Below are positions 55,126-64,000 of a DNA stretch of 64,000 bases, in pieces. Position numbers and translations under genes: made by a program. The notes below the pieces were generated by a model. The model was not told the origin of the DNA and searched no databases. It saw only the letters and a list, made by a program, of their open reading frames with translations. Each line of letters opens with the position of its first letter. Position 1 is the first letter of the stretch. The stretch is from Mytilus trossulus (lineage: Eukaryota > Mollusca > Bivalvia > Mytilida > Mytilidae). The stretch lies in the NCBI RefSeq assembly GCF_036588685.1, contig NC_086386.1, positions 15,582,931-15,646,930 of the forward strand, in the 5' to 3' direction.

Positions 55126-55640
55126 GTCCAAAATTAAACTTTGTTTCATCAAAATTGAATAATTGGGGTTCTTTGATATGCAGAATCTAACTGTATATGT
55201 AGATTCTTAACTTTTGGTCCCGTTTTTAAATTGGTCTACATTAAGGTCCAAAGGGTCCAAAATTAAACTTAGTTCGATTTTGACAAAAAATTAATCAGTT
55301 GGGTTCTTTGATATGCTGAATCTAAAAATGTACTTAGATTCTTGATTATTGGCCCAGTTTTCAAGTTGGTCCAAATCGGGGTCCAAAATTAAACTTTGTT
55401 TGATTTCATCAAAAATTGAATAAATGGGGTTCTTTGATATGCCAAATCTAACTGTGTATGTAGATTCTTCATTTTTGGTCCTGTTTTCAAATTGGTCTAC
55501 ATTAAAGTCCAAAGGGTCCAAATTTAAACTTAGTTTGATTTTAACAAAAATTTAAATCTTGGGGTTCTTTGATATGCCGAGTCCAAACATGTACTTAGAT
55601 TTTTGATTATGGGCCCAGTTTTCAAGTTGGTCCAAATCAG
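55124..55640 (+). repeat. Tandem array, about four units of 126-135 bp
   Basis: The word gggtccaaa recurs at 55124, 55253, about 55378 and 55514. Each unit contains attaaactt, ggggttctttgatatgc and an agattctt or agatttttgat stretch before the next ggtcca. Odd and even units resemble each other more, suggesting a two-unit higher-order repeat. Confidence 0.85.
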
Positions 55641-55659
55641 GATCTAAAATTATTATATT

Positions 55660-55870
55660 AAGTATTGTGCAATAGCAAGTCTTTTCAATTGCACAGTATT
55701 GTGCAATGGCAAGAAATATCTAATTGCACAATATTGTGAAATAGCCAATTTTTTTTTTAATTAGAGTTATCTTTCTTTGTCCAGAATAGTAAGCAAGAAA
55801 TATCTAATTGCACAATATTGTGCAATAGCAAGAATTTTTTTTAATTGGAGTTATTTTTCTTTGTCCAGAA
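55660..55870. repeat. Cluster of attgcacaat palindromes
   Basis: Bases 55807-55826 are a perfect 20-base palindrome, ATTGCACAATATTGTGCAAT. Near-perfect versions occur around 55688-55707 and 55720-55742. The two last units share the flank agttatctttctttgtccag, so this part is also a short direct duplication. Confidence 0.85.
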
Positions 55871-56385
55871 TCAACTTAAATCTTTGTTATATACAATATA
55901 CAATGTATATTCACTTTTTTCTACCAACTGATAAATTAAAATAATCTTTACCATTCAGTGATAACAAGCATTTTTTTTTACATCTTAATATTTTATGATT
56001 TATTTAAATGAGTAGTAATTGTTGCAAACTCCATTAGAAATTTTAATTGAGATTAGTTTTGGAATAAGGGAAAGGGGGATGTGATTAAAAAAATAGGGTT
56101 CAATTTTTCCCATTTGAAATTTCATAAATAAAAAGAAAATTTCTTCAAACTTTTTTTTGAGAGGATTAATATTCAACAGCATCGTGAATTGCTCTAAGAG
56201 AAAACAAAAATTTTAAGTTCATTAGAACACATTCATTCTGTGTCAGAAACCTATGCTGTGTCAACTATTTAATCACAATCCAAATTTAGAGCTGAATCCA
56301 GCTTGAATGTTGTGTCCATACTTGCCCCAACCGTTCAGGGTTCAACCTCTGCGGTCGTATAAAGCTACGCCCTGCGGAGCAACTG

Positions 56386-56907
56386 GTTGTCTATGCATCA
56401 GTAAAAGGACAGGAAATCTAGTAATATGTCAAAAATGCAATTAATCTTAACAGTTGAAAAAAAACATGCATAACAACAAATAGAGTACACAGAAAGTATG
56501 TAATTGAATCTTCGACACCTGACCAAAACAACTTTATATGAAGCTTGTGATCTTTATCAATTTTGCCAACATGGTCCTAATTAGCATTTTCTTCTGAATG
56601 GCGTAAGAAAGAGTCAAGTTGGAACTTCAAGTTTATGCCAATGTTTACATTTCCTTTAAGCCATTTTGTAGATATGTAAAAAAATATATTACATAATAGT
56701 TCATTTTGGGGTTTCCATGACCACACAAGCCCAAAAACGTACACTACCTCGATAGTTCAAGGTCATAGTATTTAAATGTTCTATTCATTTGATTGTAAAA
56801 TTGGCCATCTTTTCGTTAAATTTAACTACTGCTTTTATAATATTAATGATGTTGCCACTTTGATCTCCTATAAATGAAATGTTAGTGCTAAGTATGTCCG
56901 TGTAATA
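56386..56907. other. Intergenic, no gene seen
   Basis: AT-rich, no supported feature. Confidence 0.45.
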
Positions 56908-56972
56908 GATATAGGAAGATGTGGTGTGAGTGCCAATGAGACAACTCTCCATCCAAATAACAATTTAAAAGA
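56908..56972 (+). repeat. Repeat family A, 5' fragment
   Basis: It contains atataggaagatgtggtgtg, agtgccaatgagacaactc and catccaaataacaattt, then unrelated sequence. This is the first quarter of the family only. Confidence 0.85.
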
Positions 56973-58349
56973 CTGCATTAAAAGTTGATTACATATATGA
57001 TGAAATTTTTGTCAGTTATACAAGTGCAGCACAAGCTGGTGTGTGGGTCCTTGGGAAACATTACGTCATGAAATGTAAGATGTTGATACTTAGATATTTC
57101 ATATTATGCATATAAAGAAAAGGAGTGTATTCAATCTTTAATGTATGTTACACCTTCGTGTTTTTTTCTTATTACAATCACCAGCATTTGGTACAGTGTA
57201 ATCGTGTTTTGTACATGCTGCATTATGAAATGTCAAATGCACAGGAATGTGCAATTAACCATGAACTGATGACTGTGAAGAATGCAGAAGTATAGCGTCA
57301 ATTGATGTACATGCATGCGCTACAAATGAGTTCTTTGATGTATGTTCCATGTGTTACTGTCATGGTAGATCGTTTTATGTAAAGGCCAATCTTAAGACGC
57401 TAACAGTACTTTGATGTGAATACTTTTTCCATTATTTATTATTAATGGTCAGATATTCAATTGTTTGATTAAAGCTATCAATTAATTAAAGTGGCAGTGT
57501 TAGATGTAAAATGGACAGGGACTAACCCCCATCCCCACCAAAATTTGGTAAAAAATATTGACGTAATTTTCATGGTCGTACTTTTAAAGTTTCAAATATT
57601 TATTGTAGGCGAAATTCGTTTGATTTACAAAGTTATTACTGCAGTGTCGAAGTGCATTGATAGAAGTAGGCAAAAATAAGTTGCCTTTTACGTGTACTAG
57701 ATGCATGTGATATTTCTCGCTGGACGTTAACATGCAACAAAAATAAAGATCAATCGATTAATAAAGTTATCTTATCAACTATACATGACATACAGGGACT
57801 CTCTCTCCCTCTATTGCTCGCTCGCTCCCTTTTTATCGGTTTTGTAGGATTATGTTTAACATTATGTTTAACATTAGAGTACTATAGTATATTAAAGCGG
57901 AAACATATATGTTATTTTATAACAGCTTGGCAAGAAGGCGTGTTATTATTATTAACATTCCTTTCTTATTTTCTTGTCGTTTTTTTTTAAACAGTTTATA
58001 TGGAGAATGTTACCCATTGAATAAATCTAGGTTGAAGACAAATGAATGAAAAGTAAGTCAACACGTTATTGTGTCTTCTTATGGTTAGTATTTTAAACTT
58101 TAAACTTTTTAACTTCTAAAATTAGAATTTTATATTCATTCATATTCATTCATATTATGTGACCTGCTATAACATTGAATTGATTCAGAACCCCTATGAA
58201 AAGATCGACGTGAACTTCAGCGGATAAGTCGCATATAAATTAGCTAGTTAGCTTTTACAGGTGATACTTCTGACTGATCACGATCAATATGAGTGATCAC
58301 ATTGACATTGTACTGACGTATTTGGATAGTAGTACTATAATTGTTTTCC
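56973..58349. other. Intergenic; short microsatellite
   Basis: Bases about 58131-58157 are nearly three copies of the decamer tattcattca. The open frame 57491-57679 has no domain and is not called. Nothing else seen. Confidence 0.45.
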
Positions 58350-58429
58350 TTACCCACGTGTATTTAATACCGAAAGTAATGCAGGCTGATGCAATATAAG
58401 TATACCATAGCAACATGAACCGTATTCAG
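58350..58429 (+). other. Possible 5' leader exon of the SLC7 gene
   Basis: A palindromic E-box (cacgtg, 58355-58360) lies upstream of an ATG in decent context (aacATGA, 58415) that reaches a strong donor after five codons (CAG|GTAAGT at 58430). If spliced to the acceptor at 63634 the frame would stop after nine codons, 15 bases before the transporter ATG, so the exon would be leader carrying an upstream ORF. The left border is arbitrary. Evidence is only the donor and position. Confidence 0.25.
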
Positions 58430-60084
58430 GTAAGTTACAATATATTTCTATGGTTCATTTGTGTGTTTTTGTCACGGTAGAATTAAATAAAACAGAATAT
58501 ATATAATACTATTACTAAACGAATTGTTAGAATACCAAATTTAAAGTTATTTTGAAATGCTTGCAAAATGAGGTAGTTATACATATTCATGCATGTAGTT
58601 ACGTCGATTTATTTTAAGCATTTTTATTTTTTTTATTTAATGTTTTTGTAAATATTCCGTTGGAAGAATTACATTGAGATAATTGTTACCCTATTTTTTC
58701 CCCACAAAGTTTCATCTTATTCGTTAATAATTGAATTAAGTACCATTTACATTACCGCTGCAGTTTCTGAACTGATCGGAAAATTTAGTGAGGACATTTT
58801 ATCAATGAAGAACCATCAATGCAACACATGCAAGTGACTGGAAAAAAAGTTCTTACATGTCCCTGTAAAAAAGATATTGTAGACCTTTTGTCTTACCAAA
58901 GACTGCTTTGAGATATGTCGTTTTTTTTGTGTCGTGTTATTATTGTCTTTCTCACTTTAATAATCATTTACGTTTTAAGCAAAAGATGTTGAGTAAAACT
59001 GCTAATGTTATAGTACTTCAGCATAACACGTCTTTATGGTTTTATTTTTAAATCATCTTAGAAATGAGGAACAGCAAGATACATGTAGTAGCTGTAAAAT
59101 GACGTCCCTTTTTCTTTTCATATAGACTACATTAACTGATATATAGAAAGTGACCCCACTTTAAGTTGGGTAAAACATGTAAATAATGAAAGTTTTAACT
59201 AAGTCTTTAGCAGGGTAAAATATATACGGTCAATATAGTTTCATGATATAAAGACATGCATGCAGTTATATAATATTAAATTGCAGACTATGCATTTATG
59301 ATTACTGGTGCATCATGTTTTAAAAACGAACAGGTGCCACTGTTGCACTCAATAAATGCTTCATCGTGAAACATGACTACAGGTTTACTGACTTTTTTTG
59401 TAGATTTATGACACAATTTAAATCTGGGCCCATGCTTAAACTCTGCAATTTACATATGGACAGTTTCGTGTGAACAAAAGTGCAAAGATATAGTAAATTC
59501 AAATTTCGGAATTGCGTTTATCAACAACCACAAAAAACAACAACAAGAAAAATACAAATATATTTTAAATGTGTGAAGGGATTTTTCGTCTTTATATAAA
59601 TGATCTTAATGGAAGACTACCATATGTCAATTGATCTGAAATTAATTTACAGAATATATATATATAAAAAAGGATGGACTTAACGTATTTCTGTATGTAT
59701 TTCACTAATACTTTTGACGCAATATTTTGTGACGTCGTGATCATTTCTTTGAAACTAAAATTTTCCAAGCCTGAAGATGTGCAAAGGATGGGATGTCTGG
59801 CTTTTTTGCGTCACTTCATTCTTTTTTTTTTTTTTTTAACAAAGTGTTATTCAGCACCACTTTCAGATTTACATGAAGTGCACTGCATGTTTAGATTGCC
59901 TCACTTTCCCGCTGTCTATCAGATTTTGTCTTCCCTATTTTGGAACATTTATGATAGGATTAGTTGACATTTAGACATTTAGTTTGTATATAGTTGTCAA
60001 TGTAATGGAATCTGATTCGACTGTCATACAAGGTTTAGCTAGCGTTCACACAAAAAGGTTTAATCCACCAGTCTGCACCAAGTT
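58430..60084. other. Probable intergenic or intronic, no gene seen
   Basis: AT-rich. The open frame 59674-59967 includes a long T run and has no recognised domain. Confidence 0.4.
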
Positions 60085-60210
60085 AGGAATATGACAGGTG
60101 TTATCAGTTCGTTTGATGTGCTTGAGCTTTTGATTTTGCCATTTGGTTAGCGACATTCCATTTTGAATTTACCTCAGAGTTCAGTATTTTTGTGATTTTA
60201 CTTTTAGAAA
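60085..60210 (+). repeat. Dispersed repeat fragment
   Basis: It contains gaatatgacaggtgttatca, gtttgatg, cttttgattttgccatttg, ctcagagttcagtattttt and tgattttactttta, matching 29045-29185 in order. Confidence 0.7.
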
Positions 60211-61044
60211 GATAAGTACATTCTGAAATTCCAAAAATCGTTCAGAAGTGAATTATTAAATATTATTATTGATATAATATTATATGCGCGATATTAATAC
60301 AGTAAAATACAAACCTTGTATAGTACATAAATGAAGTATTTTTTAAAATATGTTTTAATAAGTCGCTGTTATATGAAATAACTACTGCGATCAGTCGCCG
60401 ATATTAAAATGCAGACTTGATTATAACTAATATGCTAAGTACTTTGAGATTACTTTTAGTAACTTGTTTATAAATGGACACGATCAAGGCCGTTTCCCCC
60501 TTTTTTCATCTTATTTCATTCATTTCAAAAACATGGTTTTATTTAAAACTCAATTAGTCCAGTCTTAATTTTAAATGATACCCAAATAATAATGGCAATG
60601 ATGATTGTGTAGTAAGCAAGATAATCATATGACAAATGATACACACTTAAATGCATCATTCACATTTTTGCATCCACAATTTTCACCAGTTATCATTGCA
60701 GTTCGAGAGTCTATTTACTTCCTATAGAAACGTGTAAACATTTGTATAGCGTTTATCTTGACCAAATTTGATGTTCAAATTGACCATAAGATAAATTGAT
60801 AAAAACTGTCCAACTATTTATAAGTATGTAATCATCGACCCGATATATATCTAGTTCGAAAACGTGCCTTATTCAATGCGTGTTGAGTACAATTCCCAGC
60901 ATAAACAGAGAGAGATAAACTTATATTTTTACTGACAGAAAACATAAAAGACAAATAGCAAGAATAATATTGCCAAAATATTATGAAAAGATGATAAAAA
61001 TGCGAATTGCTTACACCATTATCTTCAATTTTTTTTAAAAATTT

Positions 61045-61095
61045 GGTCGATAGTTGTCTCATTGGCAATCATACCAAATCTCCTAATTTTCGTTA
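61045..61095 (-). repeat. Repeat family A fragment, reverse
   Basis: It reads gagatttggtatgattgcca then atgagacaactatc on the - strand, matching the start of family A. Confidence 0.6.
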
Positions 61096-61439
61096 TTTAA
61101 AGTCATATCTTTAGTGGTCTGAGTAGCAGACAAGTCACGGATTATTCACAGCGTCCTTCACACGAATTTCGTTGAACTCATATTCTCGATCAACCTAATA
61201 TATAGGGTTATTTGTCTTTAGTCACTTTCGTTGGTTGGTTGTCTAGATCAGACATGTGCATCTGATTGGGCTAGGTGTTCTATTGTCATATATCATTATT
61301 TTATTTTTGTCTATATTCATATCTATGACCATATATCCCAGTGAACTTGAACTTGCATACACATGACAACAAGACTTGCTTCGTGCCTAGATCTTTTTCT
61401 AAATATTGGTACAGATGGACAAGTAAAATCTTGAATAAC

Positions 61440-61880
61440 ATAAACAGTACCATTTTGTCGCACAAGATGCGCATTTCGACAATCAATGTCTATTAAAAAA
61501 AGAAGGACGAAAGATACCAAAGGCTCAGTATATGTGACGCACGAGGTCAAAATGGTTGAAAATTCTTACTTATCAAAAGGAGGAAGAGCTATAAACCAAA
61601 AAAGGACAAAAAAGTATAGTCAAAGCCGGGCAAGGAATCAGGGCTTTGCATGATACATTCCCTAAATTACAATAATTTAAAAAATTTTAATAACACAAAA
61701 TCCGTATTTCATGCCAGTACAGAATTACATCTGGCTATACTGGAATAGTGACACTACCAGAGACTATCAGTCCAGCAGCAGAGGCATTGACCCAATGGTA
61801 ACATAAAAGGTACCATTTTTTTCTGCACCAGATGCGCATTTCGACAAGCAGTGTCTCTCCAGTGATGCTAAAAGCAAACG
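61440..61880. repeat. Dispersed repeat fragments with gatgcgcatttcgaca
   Basis: The word gatgcgcatttcgaca occurs at about 61467 and again near 61840, and its complement-like form at 20535. Bases 61500-61535 are a reverse fragment of the family B end (ggacgaaagataccaaagg). Bases 61760-61800 (agcagaggcattgacccaat) match 1268-1290 (agcagtggcatcgacccag), linking this to the repeat at 931-1345. Confidence 0.65.
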
Positions 61881-62172
61881 CGATACTTCCTGTTTCTGCA
61901 ATTACGCTTGAGCGTTCTTTCTATATATGTCACACTTGATGCTTACGTAGTTCAGTTTTTACGATACTAACATGGTTGAAAATAACAAAATTAAATAGGA
62001 ATGTGTGTACTGTGTACTTTCACGACTAAAATAATTACTTCAGACGTTATCGCAATTATGAGTTGATTAATGTTATAATTCCTGAATGTCTTAGAAATAA
62101 TATGCGCGTTATAAATTGTTTTTTTTTTAAAAACATCTTCTTTGATATTATCAGATTAGAGGTTTTGTCATT

Positions 62173-62375
62173 ATTCTCAAATTCTGACCATGACATTTAC
62201 TTAATATGGAACAAATATTAAAACAAATATTGGCAAGTGGCAGTCATTGACTGTCTTATAATCAGCATTCGTCTGACATTGTCAGACAAATTTCTTAAAT
62301 TCTGGCCATGACAGTAACTGGTTCAAGAAACAAACACAGCGATGTCAAGTGACAACCATTATGAGTCTTTTTTTG
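62173..62375 (+). repeat. Diverged tandem duplication, about 118-bp unit
   Basis: The word ttctcaaattctgaccatga at 62174 recurs as ttcttaaattctggccatga at 62292. The following parts (ggcaagtggcagtcattgac and gtcaagtgacaaccattatg) also align. Two units are seen. Confidence 0.6.
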
Positions 62376-63634
62376 CTTTTATTATACATGCTTGTTTTTT
62401 TTACGTTTTGATGATTTACCTTTTACGTTAATGTAATTTGGCTAGTACTGTATCTTTACCTGTGTCACCAACAACAAAAGCTTATCTAGTAGTCACCCGA
62501 CTCAGTCCGTCATTTCGCCTGCCCGTCCGGAAAACTAAGGGTAGAAACGTGTCGACCAATATGTCTTGGCTTCCTTTTAATGGATTGATTCTATACTTGA
62601 TCTGCAGATTTACGATAGTATATTGTATCGTGTAAGCGTGTAATCATTTTTTTTTTAAATCTGTCGTAAAGCTTCTTCCTGTTTGCCGATAGTATGACAT
62701 ATTTGCAACATTCATATTACAAGGATAATATTCGTAAAACTTTCTTTGTTTCCACGGAAGCGCATAATGCTATACTAGTATTCAGTTTGAGATTGATAGG
62801 GTTGAGTTTTAGCATACACCGGTGATGGATGCATAGCGCCAGCATGCTTGTAAGTTATGTCGCCTCTTTGTACGAGACTTATGGCTTTTGAACTTCTTCA
62901 ATCTACTGTCATGTTATATCATATTATATCATATTGTTTATTTAACGGTATGGGTAAAGTGTTTGTTACGCTGGGAGGAAACTAGTTTCTACCCTAAGAA
63001 ATATAAAAATATGTCAGAAATGCTAATGACGTTACGAAACAGTCGTAATTACATGAACTTCAAACAGGATGTTTAGCAATGAAGTTTACTGCATGACGGT
63101 TGATACGATTCCAAAGTCATTTTGAATAATGGACTGCAATGGGAACATAATGGTATATATTTTGAGAATCGGCCAAACCAATATATATAAGATTATTTAG
63201 AAAATGCTATTGATCACCACGAATATCAATACAGTCATATTACGATATAGATCATAATCCTCATTTCAACTGTTTTAACCTCCCTTGAACGAAAGTTTTG
63301 TCAGTTGCTTTGAAATGTAGATTTGAATACTATACTTTTATTTTCATTTTATTTTTATTCCAATCGACTAGATAATATTCATTTGAGTTTTACACGTGAC
63401 AATGTGCATCATTTTATTTTTAATTGTGTAAACTGTTTGAAAACATAATCTATGCCCGAAAGTTCTTTTACCCATAGTTTATTAACAAGAGCGAACCAAA
63501 ACACATCAAATATCTGATGATCGAATGACAAAGTTTTGTGACCTAGAAATGTACTAGGTAAGCGATGATTTGTAAACATGTATATATAGCATGTCGGAAA
63601 TTAATCTAATTGATATCGAAATTTTGTCTTTCAG
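62376..63634. other. Upstream region of the SLC7 exon, no gene seen
   Basis: AT-rich. The open frames at 62438 and 62888 have no recognised domain. It ends in the acceptor ttttgtctttcag directly before 63635. Confidence 0.5.
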
Positions 63635-63991
63635 GTCAACTTAATGTAGTACAGGAAAATAAAATGGAAGAAATTACGGAACAAAACGGTATGAAATCTA
63701 GAGGAACACCAGAAAAGACATCACCCATGTCAAATGGGAGTTCTATTTCAAATGGAATATCAAATGGTGCTGGCAATGGGTTTGCAATGACAGACTTGAC
63801 AAAAAGAACAAGTGACGTGTCGGATAAAAATGGCAAATTATTGCCTAAACAAGATAACCTTGTAGTAACAACTATCAGATTAAAACCACAAATTGGATTA
63901 TTTCAAGCAGTGTGTATAATTGTAGGAATTATAATAGGATCTGGTATTTTTGTTTCTCCTGTTGGAATTTTACTTAATGTTAAATCTGTAG
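63635..63991 (+). CDS. SLC7-family amino acid transporter, first coding exon (partial)
   Basis: The coding part starts at the ATG at 63664 (aaaATGG); 63635-63663 is leader after an acceptor at 63634, though no stop closes the frame there, so an upstream start cannot be excluded. It encodes 109 residues: a hydrophilic Asn/Ser-rich cytosolic N-terminus (1-70), then LKPQIGLFQAVCIIVGIIIG and the GSGIF motif (92-96) of transmembrane helix 1, whose unwound stretch holds the substrate backbone in APC-fold transporters, then VSPVGILLNV. The donor is G|GTATGT at 63992, phase 1. SLC7 light chains pair with an SLC3 heavy chain and exchange amino acids at the plasma membrane. LAT, b0,+ and xCT types cannot be told apart from this exon. 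The gene continues beyond the window. Confidence 0.88.
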
Positions 63992-64000
63992 GTATGTCCA

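Larger units (their letters stand above)
54421..56385. mobile_element. 2-kb composite repeat with tatacgaccgca inverted ends
   Basis: It begins tttttatacgaccgcaaaat and ends ctgcggtcgtataaagc; TATACGACCGCA and TGCGGTCGTATA are perfect 12-base inverted ends. Inside are a gtcgtc microsatellite (54476-54497), a tandem array of about 160-base units, a second array of about 128-base units and a group of palindromes. No transposase is seen. It resembles a common molluscan repeat from memory; a large non-autonomous DNA element fits the inverted ends. Confidence 0.7.

Noticed and set aside
59674..59967. 97-codon + strand frame with a poly-Phe stretch
   Set aside because: The Phe run comes from a T homopolymer; there is no domain and there are no splice borders.
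1..64000. CRISPR arrays, bacterial operons, prophage or ribosome binding sites
   Set aside because: Spliced eukaryotic gene structure and animal repeat families; no regularly spaced short repeats with unique spacers are present.

Overview
The window is AT-rich eukaryotic DNA with GT-AG introns, long gene-poor stretches and many short dispersed repeats. Several repeat families (the one near 18545 with the motif caatgagacaactctcc, the one starting tttatgcccc, and the one ending in gacacattc) look like families I know from marine mussels. A bivalve of the Mytilus type is therefore the best guess; this is inference from memory, not from a search.

Bases 1 to about 25,500 hold no gene I can support. 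They contain relics of mobile elements: a dead Tc1/mariner copy with intact ends (10982-12194), four copies of a retroelement-like family with a decayed coding tail (2265, 4375, 15395, 20939), two copies of another 3'-tail family (21740, 23115), and several fold-back or dispersed repeats.

Bases 25,574 to about 50,300 hold one complete gene on the + strand. It is the orthologue of Inturned (INTU), the planar-cell-polarity effector and ciliogenesis protein. I could assemble 18 coding exons with GT-AG borders and matching phases, giving a 1012-residue protein (29497-49088). A second possible first coding exon lies at 25574-25695 and has the same splice phase, so the gene may have two promoters. 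The main start is preceded by a start-stop element and an 18-codon upstream ORF. The introns carry repeats. Intron 2, which splits the PDZ domain, holds a nearly complete sense-strand non-LTR retrotransposon with one intact 1181-codon ORF: signal-like N-terminus, 2A-like NPGP motif, PHD finger, APE endonuclease, reverse transcriptase.

Bases 50,300 to about 58,300 are repeats again. They include a non-autonomous hAT-type element with a perfect 8-bp target duplication, inserted in a copy of a molluscan repeat, and a 2-kb composite repeat with inverted ends, two tandem arrays and a 20-bp palindrome.

The last 360 bases are the first coding exon of a second + strand gene, an SLC7-family amino acid transporter (light chain of heteromeric transporters), which runs off the window. 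The two genes show no evident functional link; as usual in animal genomes each is probably transcribed alone.
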